Shown piece after piece: positions 9,283-19,689 of a DNA stretch of 64,000 nucleotides; the stretch's first letter is position 1, and each line of letters starts with the position of its first letter. The notes beneath the pieces were generated by a model, which had not been told where the DNA came from, did not search any database, and saw nothing but the letters and a program-made list of their open reading frames with translations. A program made the position numbers and the translations under genes. Source of the DNA: Henriciella barbarensis (lineage in GTDB: Bacteria > Pseudomonadota > Alphaproteobacteria > Caulobacterales > Hyphomonadaceae); NCBI RefSeq assembly GCF_003576345.1, contig NZ_QWGB01000005.1, positions 62,001-126,000 on the forward strand, written 5' to 3'.

Positions 9283-9312
9283 AAAAGGCCGGGCAATCGC
9301 CCGGCCTTTTTT
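9283..9312. terminator. Bidirectional Rho-independent terminator
   Basis: A perfect GC-rich stem (AAAAGGCCGGGC, loop AATC, GCCCGGCCTTTT) is flanked by an A-rich tract on the left and a T-run on the right. It can therefore terminate both the lipoprotein gene (plus) and the convergent S9 peptidase gene (minus). Confidence 0.92.
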
Positions 9313-9330
9313 GTTGCGCGTTGGACCTGC

Positions 9331-11340
9331 CTAGTCTGCGGCGTTATCACTTGCTGCATCCGCTTCCTGCAGCGCAGTCTCACCCTTCAGATAGGTGTCG
9401 AGGAAACTGACATAGGCTTCTGACGCAGTGATGCGGTTCTCTCGCTTCTGGAAGCCGTGGCCTTCATCGGGGAAGAGGACATACTCCACTGTCGCGCCAT
9501 TCGCACGGGCCGCCTCAACCAGCTCATCGCTTTCGACCTGCAGAACGCGCGGATCGTTTGCGCCCTGGATAACCAGGAGCGGCTTCGTGATTTGGTCGGC
9601 GTGGAAGAGCGGCGAAATCCGGCGCAGGCGTTCTTCATCCTCTGCCGGGTCGCCCATCTCGTCATAGAGCGCATCACGGAACGAGCCCCACCATGGCGGA
9701 ATGCTCTCAAGCGTGCGCAGCCAGTTGGTCACACCGAAGATATTTACGCCGACATCAAAGACTTCCGGCTCAAACGCGAGCGCGGCCGCTACCATGAAGC
9801 CCCCATAGGAGCCGCCGATGATACCGATCTTGTCCGGGTCGATGCCGTCAACGCCCTCGAGGTATTCGCGGCCATAAACAATGTCCTGAAGATCATCCTC
9901 GCCATGATTCTGGTCGTCGAGGTGGAAGAAGGTTTTGCCATAGCCTGACGAGCCGCGATTATTGGCGCCGAGCACAGCGTAGCCATGATTGACGAGGTGC
10001 TGGATCGTCGCCGAATAGCCGCGCGTTGTTTGCCCGCCCGGCCCGCCATGCACCCAGACGAGCGCCGGGACAGGGTTCTCCGCCGATGCCTGTTTCGGCA
10101 TGTAGAAAACAGCCGGAATGTCGAGACCGTCAAAGCTCTGGTATCGCACGATCTTTGCCGTCACGAGGTCATCTTCATCAATCGCTTCCGGCAGCGCGGA
10201 CGTGAGCCGCGTTGCTTCGCCGGTTTCAAGATCAGCCATGTAGAGGTTGAAGGGCGATGTATCGGTGTTCACGCCGAAGGCGATCTCGCTTTCATCGCGG
10301 CTGAAGCGGACCTGACCGACTTCGCCATCCGGGATGTTGCTGAGGGCCACTTCCTCACCGGTCTGATTGTCGAGAATGGTCAGTTCCGTCAGCGCATCAT
10401 TGTTGATCGCGGAAACCAGGTACCGACCTGTTGGGCTGTCGAAGACGTAGGACACGTCCCAGTCGGACTGGATCAGAGGGCTGCGCTCTCCGCTCGCCAG
10501 ATTATAGGTCCAGGCCTGGTTGAACTCACCATACTCATTCGTGGCATAGATCAGCGTTTCGCTGTCAGCCGTAAAGTCATAGACGCCATAGGAGATGTCG
10601 CCATCATGCTCGGTGATGAGTTGCTCATCCGGCTCGTCGGCCAGGAGGTCGATAAGGAAGATGTTGGAGTCCGCATTGGTGCGGTCTTTCGACAGCGCGA
10701 GCCAGCGCCCGTCCGGGGAGACGTCGGCAATATCCTTGCCGTTATTCTGAAAGACCATTTTGCGCGAATAGTCGCTTGCCTGATAGGCATAAAGATCATT
10801 CGTCTGCGGGTCGCGCTCATTGGTCTGAATGTAGAAAACCTCCCCGTCGCTGCGCCAGCCTACAAAGCTCGCGCGCACCTCGGCACCCGGCGTCAGGTCA
10901 CGCAGGGTCCCATCTTCCTCCCGCACATAGACGTGAAAGATCTCGTCGCCGCCGCCATCAGAGGTCAGAAGTGTTCTGTTGTCGTCTGGGAAGAAGGACT
11001 GGGCGTAGATCGCGTCGCTATTGGAGTGGGTGAGCGCTGTGACCGCACCGGTCTCATCCATCGTCACCGCATTGTAAATGCCGGTCACATCAGTGGAGGC
11101 AAGGATGTCACCGCCCTCAGCTGAGAAGACATAACCGCCCGAAGAAGCGAGAGAATAGCTGGTTGTCTCGTGGAACAGCGCGGCCGGATACGTCTCCACC
11201 TCAACGCCGACAAGCGGCGCGTCTGAAGCATCGGCGCTTTCGCCCGGCGGCGTTGGGGCCGTCGTGTCAGCTTCCTGTGTCTGTGCGCAGCCAAAGGCCA
11301 GCACGGACGCGCCTAGCGCCAGAGCAGTTCTGAGTTTCAT
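9331..11340 (-). CDS. S9 family peptidase (prolyl oligopeptidase type), lipoprotein
   Basis: A 669-residue serine peptidase of family S9 with a lipoprotein signal peptide ending AFGC. Residues about 60-400 contain repeated WD40/PD40-like strands (for example GDEIFHVYVREEDG and SPDGRWLALSKD) forming the beta-propeller. Residues about 420-650 form the alpha/beta hydrolase. The catalytic triad is seen as GGSYGGFM (Ser), GANDPRVLQ (Asp) and DEGHGF (His), and the oxyanion region WVHGGPGGQ is present. It would degrade peptides at the envelope, as expected for a heterotrophic marine bacterium. It stands alone on the minus strand, with a strong shared terminator at its 3' end. Confidence 0.94.
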   Translation of the reverse strand: MKLRTALALGASVLAFGCAQTQEADTTAPTPPGESADASDAPLVGVEVETYPAALFHETTSYSLASSGGYVFSAEGGDILASTDVTGIYNAVTMDETGAVTALTHSNSDAIYAQSFFPDDNRTLLTSDGGGDEIFHVYVREEDGTLRDLTPGAEVRASFVGWRSDGEVFYIQTNERDPQTNDLYAYQASDYSRKMVFQNNGKDIADVSPDGRWLALSKDRTNADSNIFLIDLLADEPDEQLITEHDGDISYGVYDFTADSETLIYATNEYGEFNQAWTYNLASGERSPLIQSDWDVSYVFDSPTGRYLVSAINNDALTELTILDNQTGEEVALSNIPDGEVGQVRFSRDESEIAFGVNTDTSPFNLYMADLETGEATRLTSALPEAIDEDDLVTAKIVRYQSFDGLDIPAVFYMPKQASAENPVPALVWVHGGPGGQTTRGYSATIQHLVNHGYAVLGANNRGSSGYGKTFFHLDDQNHGEDDLQDIVYGREYLEGVDGIDPDKIGIIGGSYGGFMVAAALAFEPEVFDVGVNIFGVTNWLRTLESIPPWWGSFRDALYDEMGDPAEDEERLRRISPLFHADQITKPLLVIQGANDPRVLQVESDELVEAARANGATVEYVLFPDEGHGFQKRENRITASEAYVSFLDTYLKGETALQEADAASDNAAD

Positions 11341-11431
11341 GGATCAAGCCTTCCGCATCTGATGTTGATGCGGACGCTAGCACCGCCGCCCACAGGTGGC
11401 GAGGCTTGACCGGGCTAATTCTCGAATTCGC

Positions 11432-12967
11432 CTAGAGGCGCAGTGTGCCGCTGATCCGGCGTCCATTGCGATCAAGCTCGATCGCCCAGGTGGACGTCTT
11501 TCCACCCAGTGCTTCGTCGAGATCGCTGAGGCCCTCGATCTGCTTATCATTCACAGACACGATCAGGTCCCCGGGGCGCACCACACGCCAGGCATAGGCC
11601 CCGCGCAGAATGCGCGTGACAAGGACACCGGTTTCGAACGGGTCACGGCCAAGCTCTTCGGCGAGGCGGGGCGACAGTTCTGCAACCTCCGCACCGGAGA
11701 AAGGATGACGGCCTTCCAGCAGTTCAAGTTCTGCCTCAGTCGCGCCGGGCGGCGGCGCCAGCTCTACGCTGATAGTGTCGAAAGACCCGCCGCGCAGGAC
11801 GGTCAGCTCGGAGAATTCACCGGGGGAACGCGTTGCTGCCAGAAATTTTAGCCCCCGCTCATCGAACACTTCGCGGCCATCAATCTCGGTGATCAGATCG
11901 CCGCGGGCGATACCGGCTTCATCGGCCGGGCCGTTCTGGAAAACCTCCGTAACCATGACGCCAAGTGGGCGGTCGAGACCTTGCGCCTGAGCGATGTCAT
12001 AACTCACAGACTGTGCCTTCAGGCCCAGCCAAGGCCGCACGATCATGCCTTCATTCACGGCTGCGTCTACGACGCGGCGTACCATTTCGGCCGGGATGGC
12101 AAAGCCGATCCCGTTCGAGCCGCCGGAGCGCGAGAAGATCGCGGTGTTCACGCCGACAAGCTCTGCCTTCGTATTGATCAGCGCGCCGCCGGAATTGCCT
12201 GGGTTAACCGCTGCATCGGTCTGAAGGAAGAAGGAATAGTCCGATACGCCAACATCGGTGCGTGCTGTTGCCGAAATAATGCCTGTGGTCACGGTCTGTC
12301 CAACGCCGAACGGGTTACCGATGGCCAGCACAATATCGCCAACTTCAGTGTCGCGCGTGTCTGCATATTTGACCGTGGGGAGCGGGTCGCCATCATTGTC
12401 GATACGCAGGACGGCAAGGTCGGTGCGCTCATCGGACAGGACGAGCTCAGCCTCGTATTCGCGCCGGTCGGACAGGACAACGAGGAACTGGTCGGCATCC
12501 TTCACCACATGGCTATTGGTGACAATGACGCCATCATCCGACACGATCACACCGGAGCCGAGCGAGTTCTGCACCCGCTCACGGGCACGCGGGGTCGCGC
12601 CAAAGAACTGTCGGAAGATGGGGTCATTGGCGAAAGGCGAATTGCTCTGACGCACGACGCGGCTGGTATAGACGTTCACAACGGCCGGAGAGACCTGTTT
12701 GACCAGAGGCGCATAGGACAGCTGGATCTCTGCCTGGCTTTGCGGCACGCGCCGACCGGGCATGAAGAAATTGCTGTCCTCGTCTGCCCGTGACGGGCTT
12801 GCCTCAGACTGGGTGGACTGCGCCTCGTTGGCTTGGGATTGCGCGCCAGCCTGCTGGCCGAATGAAAATAGCGGACTGATAACAACGGCCAGCAGCGCAA
12901 GGACTGCGATGGCCGTTATGAAGAGCAGTTTCGAAACGTGCCGTGTCATAGCGGTGTTATGCATCAT
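11432..12967 (-). CDS. HtrA/DegQ-like trypsin-family serine protease with two PDZ domains
   Basis: A periplasmic, membrane-anchored quality-control protease. An N-terminal transmembrane segment (LLFITAIAVLALLAVVIS) is followed by a Gln/Ser-rich linker and the trypsin-like domain. The catalytic triad is visible in TNSHVV (His), RTDLAVLRI (Asp) and NPGNSGGALI (Ser). Two PDZ domains follow, containing GDLITEIDGREV and GDLIVSVNDKQI. The start is uncertain: MMHN at 12967 or MTRHVSKLL at 12949 both place the transmembrane segment correctly, while the longest frame (13123) would overlap the MFS gene. DegP, DegQ and DegS subtypes cannot be separated firmly, but two PDZ domains favour a DegQ/DegP-like enzyme. 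Confidence 0.93.
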   Translation of the reverse strand: MMHNTAMTRHVSKLLFITAIAVLALLAVVISPLFSFGQQAGAQSQANEAQSTQSEASPSRADEDSNFFMPGRRVPQSQAEIQLSYAPLVKQVSPAVVNVYTSRVVRQSNSPFANDPIFRQFFGATPRARERVQNSLGSGVIVSDDGVIVTNSHVVKDADQFLVVLSDRREYEAELVLSDERTDLAVLRIDNDGDPLPTVKYADTRDTEVGDIVLAIGNPFGVGQTVTTGIISATARTDVGVSDYSFFLQTDAAVNPGNSGGALINTKAELVGVNTAIFSRSGGSNGIGFAIPAEMVRRVVDAAVNEGMIVRPWLGLKAQSVSYDIAQAQGLDRPLGVMVTEVFQNGPADEAGIARGDLITEIDGREVFDERGLKFLAATRSPGEFSELTVLRGGSFDTISVELAPPPGATEAELELLEGRHPFSGAEVAELSPRLAEELGRDPFETGVLVTRILRGAYAWRVVRPGDLIVSVNDKQIEGLSDLDEALGGKTSTWAIELDRNGRRISGTLRL

Positions 12968-13026
12968 GAAAATGGCTCTATTGCGGCCTTGGCGAGGGCG
13001 CAATCTGGCACCGCATAACATTTTTG

Positions 13027-13044
13027 TCAGCTGGCACCAGCTGA
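13027..13044. repeat. 18-bp inverted repeat between MFS and htrA-like genes
   Basis: TCAGCTGG-CA-CCAGCTGA has two perfect 8-bp arms separated by two bases. It lies just past the MFS stop codon and about 60 bp upstream of the protease start. There is no T-run on the minus strand, so it is not a clear terminator. An operator for the protease gene is possible. Confidence 0.35.
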
Positions 13045-13049
13045 GGAGC

Positions 13050-14498
13050 CTAGCTTTTCTCGAAACGCGGCTCTGCCGTCGCCCCTGATCTGAGCGCTTC
13101 GAGGTTGGCCTCATGGTCTTCACGGCTGATCCGGTAGAAGCTGATGCAGACCATCATGATCGTCCATAGCGTGAGCAGACTGAGCGCATAGCCCCAACCA
13201 AGAATGCGGATGGATTCCTCGCTCGCCTGCGCGGACCGCATACCCGGTGTGATCGACGCAACCGCCAGAACGCCAGACGCCGTCAGCACGCCCATGCCCT
13301 GGGCAAGTTTGCGCATGAAGCTGATGCCAGCAAAATAGATGCCTTCAGACCGCCTGCCCGTGGCAAGTTCATTCTGCTCGACGATATCAGCCACCATGGA
13401 GGCAGCCAGCATCTGGTAAGCGATGATGAGCGCTAAATCGAAAATCGTGACGGTGATCACGATGTAGTAGAGCGCATCGCTGCCGTTTGGCGGAAGGAGG
13501 CCGAACTGGCGCAGGATCACTGGCATGGGTGCAATCGTGAAGGCGAGGAAGCCGATGATGATGGCTGCCTTCTTCTTGCCGAAAGCCTTGCCAACCGGCG
13601 GCGCGATGACGAGCGCAAGAATGGCCGAGACATAAACCGCAACGGTCAGTCCGCCGATCTGGTCATTGGTGAATTCCCAGAAGAAGCCGTTGATGTACTG
13701 GTTCAGGGTTGCAGATATACCGCTCGCCAGAAGGCCGAAAAGCGTCGCAATGAAAAGCGCCCGGAAGGACGGGTTCGACACGGTTTCCCATATTTCGCCA
13801 AGGATCTTAACCGGGGTCAGCTTGCGCGCCGCAGGTGGGGCCTTGAGGTGCGGAATATGCCTGTGCGTGCCGAGTGATGTGATGGCGATCGAGACGAGGA
13901 TACAGCTCGCGCCAATCAGGCCATACGTATTCCAGCCGGGAATGTGGAAGAAGCCAGACGGGTCGCCTTCGCTCGGTTGCAGCAGGAAGAAGAATAGGAT
14001 GATCTGAACGGTCAGACCGCCGACCCATGCAAAGAAGTACCGGAAGGACATGAGCGATGTGCGCTCATCATAATCCTGCGTCAACTCTGCCGCGAGCGCG
14101 GTACTTGGCACCTCAAAGAAGGTATACATCAACCGCACAATCACCGTGAAGCCGAGCAACCAGGCGAACAGGTTAAAGCCTGAAAGTTCTGTCGGCGGAT
14201 TCCAGACGAAGAAATAGGCAATCGCAACCGGCAGCATGGCGGTGTACATCAGAGGGTGCCGACGACCCCATTTCGTCCGCATATTGTCTGACCAGTAACC
14301 GACGACCGGGTCGGAAAAGGCGTCGATCAGGAGAGCGATCCACAGCGCCGCCGCAACGAGAACGGCCGAAAGGCCCATGATCTGGCTGTAAAACAGCAGG
14401 AGGACGTATTCGAAGCCATTGTTCTTGATGCCGCCAGCCGCGCCGCCAATGCCATAGGCAAGGCGGGTCGCGAGGCTCGGTTTACCGGTCTCAACCAT
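13050..14498 (-). CDS. MFS transporter, GPH (glycoside-pentoside-hexuronide:cation) type
   Basis: A 482-residue inner-membrane symporter with twelve predicted helices. The N-terminal region LAYGIGGAAGGIKNNGFEYVLLLFY followed by DAFSDPVVGYWSDNMRTKWGRRHPLMY is the signature of the GPH/MelB-like branch (Asp in the D-x-x-x-D/P-x-x-G loop). These carriers import sugars or glycosides with Na+ or H+. GAAGGAGGGCCCGAT precedes the ATG, a strong ribosome binding site. No glycosidase or sugar-catabolic gene is adjacent, so the substrate is unknown; in this bacterial group, relatives often sit near lipid or steroid catabolic genes. Confidence 0.88.
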   Translation of the reverse strand: MVETGKPSLATRLAYGIGGAAGGIKNNGFEYVLLLFYSQIMGLSAVLVAAALWIALLIDAFSDPVVGYWSDNMRTKWGRRHPLMYTAMLPVAIAYFFVWNPPTELSGFNLFAWLLGFTVIVRLMYTFFEVPSTALAAELTQDYDERTSLMSFRYFFAWVGGLTVQIILFFFLLQPSEGDPSGFFHIPGWNTYGLIGASCILVSIAITSLGTHRHIPHLKAPPAARKLTPVKILGEIWETVSNPSFRALFIATLFGLLASGISATLNQYINGFFWEFTNDQIGGLTVAVYVSAILALVIAPPVGKAFGKKKAAIIIGFLAFTIAPMPVILRQFGLLPPNGSDALYYIVITVTIFDLALIIAYQMLAASMVADIVEQNELATGRRSEGIYFAGISFMRKLAQGMGVLTASGVLAVASITPGMRSAQASEESIRILGWGYALSLLTLWTIMMVCISFYRISREDHEANLEALRSGATAEPRFEKS

Positions 14499-14535
14499 AT
14501 CGGGCCCTCCTTCGGGGACGACGCGTCAGAGGGTT

Positions 14536-14826
14536 TTATTCAACGATATCGTAGCGTTCGATTTCCGGTTTGCCGCCGAGACAGCCTGCCATTTTTGGGC
14601 CGGCCGCCTTGAAGTATTCGGTCTGACCATGCGCCTTCAGCGCCTCATCGTCAGAATACTGTTCCATGAAGATATAGGTCTGCGGATCGGACTGTGAGCG
14701 ATAGAGCTGATAGGTGAGACAGCCAGGCTCATTCGCCTTGACCTTGGCCATCAGGTCCTTGCCGACCTGCTCAAACTCATCATTCTTGCCTTCAGCGATT
14801 TGCAGCTTCGCGACGATACCGATCAT
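14536..14826 (-). CDS. ABM-domain protein, putative quinol monooxygenase (YgiN-like)
   Basis: A 96-residue single-domain antibiotic biosynthesis monooxygenase (ABM) family protein, a small dimeric ferredoxin-like fold that oxidises quinols or similar aromatics without cofactor. Family features are IVAKLQIAEGKNDEFEQV at the start, the LTYQLYRS strand, the YIFMEQYSDDEALKAH core with the conserved His, and the FKAAGPKM helix. GGGAGGACTAC precedes the ATG. It lies just upstream of the MFS gene on the same strand (37 bp) and could be co-transcribed with it. Confidence 0.87.
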   Translation of the reverse strand: MIGIVAKLQIAEGKNDEFEQVGKDLMAKVKANEPGCLTYQLYRSQSDPQTYIFMEQYSDDEALKAHGQTEYFKAAGPKMAGCLGGKPEIERYDIVE

Positions 14827-14914
14827 GTAGTCCTCCCTTGAGGCGTTTTTCGCCTTTATCGATGGAGAGCTTATCGACTAGCGGAAAGCAGGCAAGGCAT
14901 GACGTGGCGGAGGG

Positions 14915-15307
14915 TCAAGCCCCCGCGCGGAACGCTGTCACTTCGATTTCGATCTTCATTTCAGGCGAAATCAATCCCGCGATCACCATGGTCGCCGCAG
15001 GCCGGATATTGCCCATATGCCTTCCAAGAACGGGCGCAACTTCATCGACCAGCGCCCGGTCGGTCAGCGTGTACTGGACGCGCACAATGTCCGACATCGC
15101 GAAGCCTGCCTCATCAAGGACGCGGCCAATTGTGGCAAAGCAGGCTTCTGCCTGTGCAGCGGCATCCTCCGGCATCGTCATTGAGGCGTAATCATAGCCG
15201 GTTACCCCGGCCACGAAGCACCAGTCCCCCTGCACGACAGCGCGCGAATAGCCGAACGCCTTCTCGAATGGCGAACCAGTAGATATCAGGCGGCGCGCTT
15301 CTGACAT
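14915..15307 (-). CDS. RidA/YjgF family protein
   Basis: A 130-residue member of the Rid family, trimeric enamine/imine deaminases or related ligand-binding proteins. Seen features are the N-terminal RRLISTGSPFEKAFGYSRAV, the VAGVTGYDY turn, and the C-terminal IEIEVTAFRAGA. The Arg of the RidA active site (usually in IR-VQ or R.EIEA contexts) is less obvious, so this may be a Rid subgroup other than canonical RidA. The start at 15307 is preferred to 15391: it gives the normal family length and follows GGGAG. The gene is unlinked to any clear pathway. Confidence 0.88.
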   Translation of the reverse strand: MSEARRLISTGSPFEKAFGYSRAVVQGDWCFVAGVTGYDYASMTMPEDAAAQAEACFATIGRVLDEAGFAMSDIVRVQYTLTDRALVDEVAPVLGRHMGNIRPAATMVIAGLISPEMKIEIEVTAFRAGA

Positions 15308-15397
15308 GAATGTATCACTCCCAGCGACAGTAAAGCTTCCAGTTTCACTTGCCATGAAACACGAAAGAACGCTTTCAAAAAGATTGGACATGACGCT

Positions 15398-16276
15398 TCA
15401 GTCAGGCGAAGCAGGCGCATCACAATGTGCAGGATCGAACCTTGGCATACCGAGATAGTCGGCTATCGGCCCTAGGCCGACCGATGCACGAAGGGCCTCT
15501 AAACCTTCCTCGTCCTCCAGAAGTTTGGGCTGATATCGTCCATCTCGGCACTCCAACTGGGTGCCATAGCGTTGAGCCTGTCCAGCACCGCTCATGACCC
15601 GATCATAGAGATAGGCATAGCTGCCTTTATCGACCTCGTCCGTTTCGATCATTGGCTCCATCTTCGCAAGCACCTTCCTCTGGAAGGCTGGGTCGTGATC
15701 AGCATGCTGCACCAGAAGCCAGAGATGAAAGGACGCATCTTCGCCAATCTCAGAGATCGGCCACCATTCGCGTCCATTGGCATCGAACGCCCGTTCCAGC
15801 CATGCCGCGTTCTCGATATCCATGGAGAACGCCTCGCGGTGCATAACCTCCTGGACCCGGACCAATTGCTCATCTGACAGGGTGTGACCGAGTTCTTGCA
15901 GTTTAAGTCGCTTGTCAGCAAGCGTCGGCGGCAAGGTGAACCGCATGAACTGGTCTCTGGCTGCGCGTGTGAACAGTTCGCGTTCGAATTCGGTATCGGC
16001 GGCCATCGCTTTCTGCCGCAAACCGTCGATATATTCGTCCGAGCGCTCTTCTCCGGTCGAATTCCGACCCGCAACGCCTTGATCAACCCAACGGCGCCAC
16101 GCATCGACGGCGTCCCTCTCAGGTAAAGAGAGAGCCGGATAGGTCACGAGGTCTGATCCGTCCGCCCCGCCGATAGCAGACTGTTGCGCGGTCTGGCCAA
16201 AACTTGGCCAGACCGCGCCAAATCCAGTTCCGGCTAAGAGCAGAACGGCAATAATCCATGATAGAATTTGGGACAT
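15398..16276 (-). CDS. Exported DUF6624-type protein
   Basis: A 292-residue protein with a signal peptide (ILSWIIAVLLLAGTGFGAVWPSFGQ). Its C-terminal half carries HLWLLVQHADHDPAFQRKVL, then AYLYDRV and QRYGTQ, which I recognise as the DUF6624 pattern. No catalytic residues are assigned in that family. The first half is helical and charged, with the segment ALSLPERDAVDAWRRW. The start at 16276 follows AGAGGTGATAAG. It sits between the RidA gene and the crotonase gene on the same strand. Function is unknown. Confidence 0.75.
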   Translation of the reverse strand: MSQILSWIIAVLLLAGTGFGAVWPSFGQTAQQSAIGGADGSDLVTYPALSLPERDAVDAWRRWVDQGVAGRNSTGEERSDEYIDGLRQKAMAADTEFERELFTRAARDQFMRFTLPPTLADKRLKLQELGHTLSDEQLVRVQEVMHREAFSMDIENAAWLERAFDANGREWWPISEIGEDASFHLWLLVQHADHDPAFQRKVLAKMEPMIETDEVDKGSYAYLYDRVMSGAGQAQRYGTQLECRDGRYQPKLLEDEEGLEALRASVGLGPIADYLGMPRFDPAHCDAPASPD

Positions 16277-16332
16277 CTTATCACCTCTAACGCAAACGTT
16301 AGAAGCAATGCCCCGGAGAATCAATCAGAGCC

Positions 16333-17130
16333 CTACTTGCCTTCGAACTTCGGCGCGCGCTTTTCGAGGATAGCGTGAACGCCTTCCATATGGTCCTCGG
16401 TCTCGTGCATCAGGGCTTGCGAGGCAGCTGAAAGCTCCATGATCGTGTCGTAGGAGGCAGACTGGCCGTGACGCAGGAGGGTCTTTGCGAGGCGCAGCGC
16501 CTGCGGCGGCTGGACAGCCATCCGCTCTGCGAGCGCCATGGCGGCGTCCATCAGAGCCTCCGGCGTGTGGACCTCTGAGATCAGCCCCCAGTCGAGCGCG
16601 GTTTCAGCATCGATCACATCGCCAGTGAAGAGAAGCTGGGCTGCGCGGGCATTGCCTACGATCCGCGGAAGGAGCCATGCGCCACCATCACCCGGGATAA
16701 GACCAAGCTTCAGGAATGTGACGCCGAACTTCGCCTTGTCCGACGCGATCCGAACATCCGCCATACAGGCGACGTCACAGCCAAGGCCGATCGCCGCGCC
16801 ATTCACGGCAGAGATCAGCGGGACTTCCAGATTGTAGAGCGACTTGACGACCATATGGATATTACGGCGATAGCCATTGCGAATCTGGTTCGGGCTGCCG
16901 CCGAAAGCACCGGTCTTGTCGCGCATGGCTTTCACGTCGCCGCCAGCGGAGAAGGCGCGGCCTTCACCCGTAAGGATCGCTACACGGATATCCGGATCAG
17001 CTTCGATCTCTGCGCAGGCGGCCGCGACGGCCGGGCCGTCACCTTCCTGGCCGAGGGCATTCATCATGTCCGGACGCGTCAGCGTCAGCGTTGCAATGGA
17101 TCCGGATTTCTCGAGCTTGATGACGGACAT
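16333..17130 (-). CDS. Enoyl-CoA hydratase/isomerase family protein (crotonase)
   Basis: A 265-residue crotonase-fold enzyme acting on acyl-CoA thioesters in the cytoplasm. The oxyanion-hole motifs are seen as GEGRAFSAGGDVKAM and NGAAIGLGCDVACMADVRIAS. The second catalytic region reads FLKLGLIPGDGGAWLLPRIVG, where hydratases carry Glu; here Gly-Asp-Gly replaces the usual Glu position. It may therefore be an isomerase or another crotonase activity rather than a classical hydratase. GGGAGACACC precedes the ATG. The surrounding acyl-CoA dehydrogenase genes suggest a fatty-acid or branched-acid catabolic context. Confidence 0.9.
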   Translation of the reverse strand: MSVIKLEKSGSIATLTLTRPDMMNALGQEGDGPAVAAACAEIEADPDIRVAILTGEGRAFSAGGDVKAMRDKTGAFGGSPNQIRNGYRRNIHMVVKSLYNLEVPLISAVNGAAIGLGCDVACMADVRIASDKAKFGVTFLKLGLIPGDGGAWLLPRIVGNARAAQLLFTGDVIDAETALDWGLISEVHTPEALMDAAMALAERMAVQPPQALRLAKTLLRHGQSASYDTIMELSAASQALMHETEDHMEGVHAILEKRAPKFEGK

Positions 17131-17219
17131 GGTGTCTCCCTCAATGTCTGACGCAGTGTCTGGTTTTCCTGACCGGGACTATGGCAGCTGCGAGATCATG
17201 TCGAGTAGGCACCCGCGTC

Positions 17220-17777
17220 TTATTCAGCCCTTGGCTTCGGGCGATAGACACCCGTGAACCAGTCATCCCACCCGTCAGTCTGAGAATTGAATTGTTGAAA
17301 GCGCTGCGTGACGCTTCCGTTCGGTTCAGGGGTCCAGCTGCCACGAAAAGGGGCTGTCGTGCCATTGCGATAGGCGATCTTGCCTTCGAGGCGCATTTCG
17401 CCGTCCTCGGTCAGTTTGCCTGCATAATCGATCGTCGCGCCGCGAGCGACCCAGACCTGGCGCCATTTCTGAAGGCCAGTATCGTAGAAATTATAGCTTT
17501 GCCCGGTCGTCCCCTGCGCGCCCGTCCAACGCTCGATCAAGAGACAGCCGTCTTCGGCTTTCGTGATCGAATTGGTGCCTGCGACCTGCCCGTCCGGTGT
17601 GGTGACATCCCACTCGCCCAGCCAGAAATCAAAATCGTCATACACGTCGCCTTCACAGGACGATTGCGCAGGCTGCGGCGCAGCCTCGCCGGTGTCCTGT
17701 GCGCTTGCCACCGGCGGGGCGCCCAAGCCTGCAACCAGAGCGGCCAAGGCAGCAAACGCAATCGAAACCTGTTTCAT
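17220..17777 (-). CDS. Secreted beta-rich protein of unknown function (DUF1579-like fold)
   Basis: A 185-residue exported protein with a clear signal peptide (MKQVSIAFAALAALVAGLG to ASA). The mature part begins FDFWLGEWDVTTPDG and continues GTNSITKAEDGCLLIERW, then FRGSWTPEPNGSVTQRF, a pattern of aromatic-rich antiparallel strands like DUF1579/lipocalin-type proteins. The start at 17777 follows GGGGACGGGAAG; a longer frame would run into the terminator of the upstream gene. No enzymatic residues can be assigned. It lies downstream of an acyl-CoA dehydrogenase gene but is separated from it by a terminator. Confidence 0.75.
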   Translation of the reverse strand: MKQVSIAFAALAALVAGLGAPPVASAQDTGEAAPQPAQSSCEGDVYDDFDFWLGEWDVTTPDGQVAGTNSITKAEDGCLLIERWTGAQGTTGQSYNFYDTGLQKWRQVWVARGATIDYAGKLTEDGEMRLEGKIAYRNGTTAPFRGSWTPEPNGSVTQRFQQFNSQTDGWDDWFTGVYRPKPRAE

Positions 17778-17790
17778 CTTCCCGTCCCCA

Positions 17791-17832
17791 AAAGAAAAAC
17801 CCGGCCTGCAGTGTTGCAGGCCGGGCCTTTTC
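17791..17832 (-). terminator. Rho-independent terminator of the acyl-CoA dehydrogenase gene
   Basis: On the minus strand an 11-bp perfect stem (CCCGGCCTGCA with TGCAGGCCGGG, 4-nt loop, 17800-17825) is followed by TTTTTCTTTT. It lies 20 bp past the stop of the dehydrogenase at 17853 and ahead of the start of the exported protein at 17777. Confidence 0.9.
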
Positions 17833-17852
17833 GTCAAGCTTGTGGACGGTAC

Positions 17853-19010
<1,158 letters not shown>

Positions 19011-19042
19011 TACGGTCTCCTCCGGAATTTCCTTGATTTTGT

Positions 19043-19687
19043 CTAGTTCAGAAGTGCCGCGCAGTTCCCGAGCATTTCGGGCGACGGCACGTCTTGTATT
19101 TCATTCGATTGCGCGATCAGCGTGACGCGGTCCTTGCCACTTTCACCCCAATCCAACCCAACCGTGTAGGGCTTTTCAGTCAGCACGAACATTGTCTCAT
19201 CTTCGTGCGCTTCGTCATCCTCTGGATAATCGAACACAACCTTGTTTACGCTGACACTCTCCCCCATCAGGAAGAAGTCTTCGCGCGCGCCGATCCGGAT
19301 GACGGGGCCGCCCGAAAAGGTCGTCTCTTCCATAACGCCCCCCTCTGTAAGCGGGAAAAGCGCGGCCAGTCGGCCGCGTTCCGCCTGATCCGGCATCTCG
19401 TCTTCGCTACAGCCGCGATAGTCGATGCCGGAAAAGAGAGCGTAGAAATCGTCTGGACCGACTTCGTCGCTCTCAGAAAGCCGCTCATCTTCCAGAAGCT
19501 GGTAGATCGCCCAATCGTCACCTGCTGCCACAATGCGTTCCCGATAGCTTGAATCATAGCCGTCATAATGGCTGACCCAGAAAAGGGATACGCCTGCCTC
19601 AACGTCAGGAACGTCCTGACCTGCAGCGGGAAGAGCCGGGGCAGCAATTGCGATACTGAGTGAAGCGATTGCTGCCCGGGCCGTCAT
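19043..19687 (-). CDS. Exported hypothetical protein between two acyl-CoA dehydrogenase genes
   Basis: I do not recognise this 214-residue protein. It begins with a signal peptide (AIASLSIAIAAPALPAAGQ) and is acidic, with a central FYALFSGIDYRGCSEDE and two Cys residues (one central, one near the C-terminus) that could form a disulfide. The start codon lies two bases after the stop of the upstream dehydrogenase, so translation is probably coupled. An exported protein in an operon of cytoplasmic dehydrogenases is unexpected. Confidence 0.7.
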   Translation of the reverse strand: MTARAAIASLSIAIAAPALPAAGQDVPDVEAGVSLFWVSHYDGYDSSYRERIVAAGDDWAIYQLLEDERLSESDEVGPDDFYALFSGIDYRGCSEDEMPDQAERGRLAALFPLTEGGVMEETTFSGGPVIRIGAREDFFLMGESVSVNKVVFDYPEDDEAHEDETMFVLTEKPYTVGLDWGESGKDRVTLIAQSNEIQDVPSPEMLGNCAALLN

Positions 19688-19689
19688 GA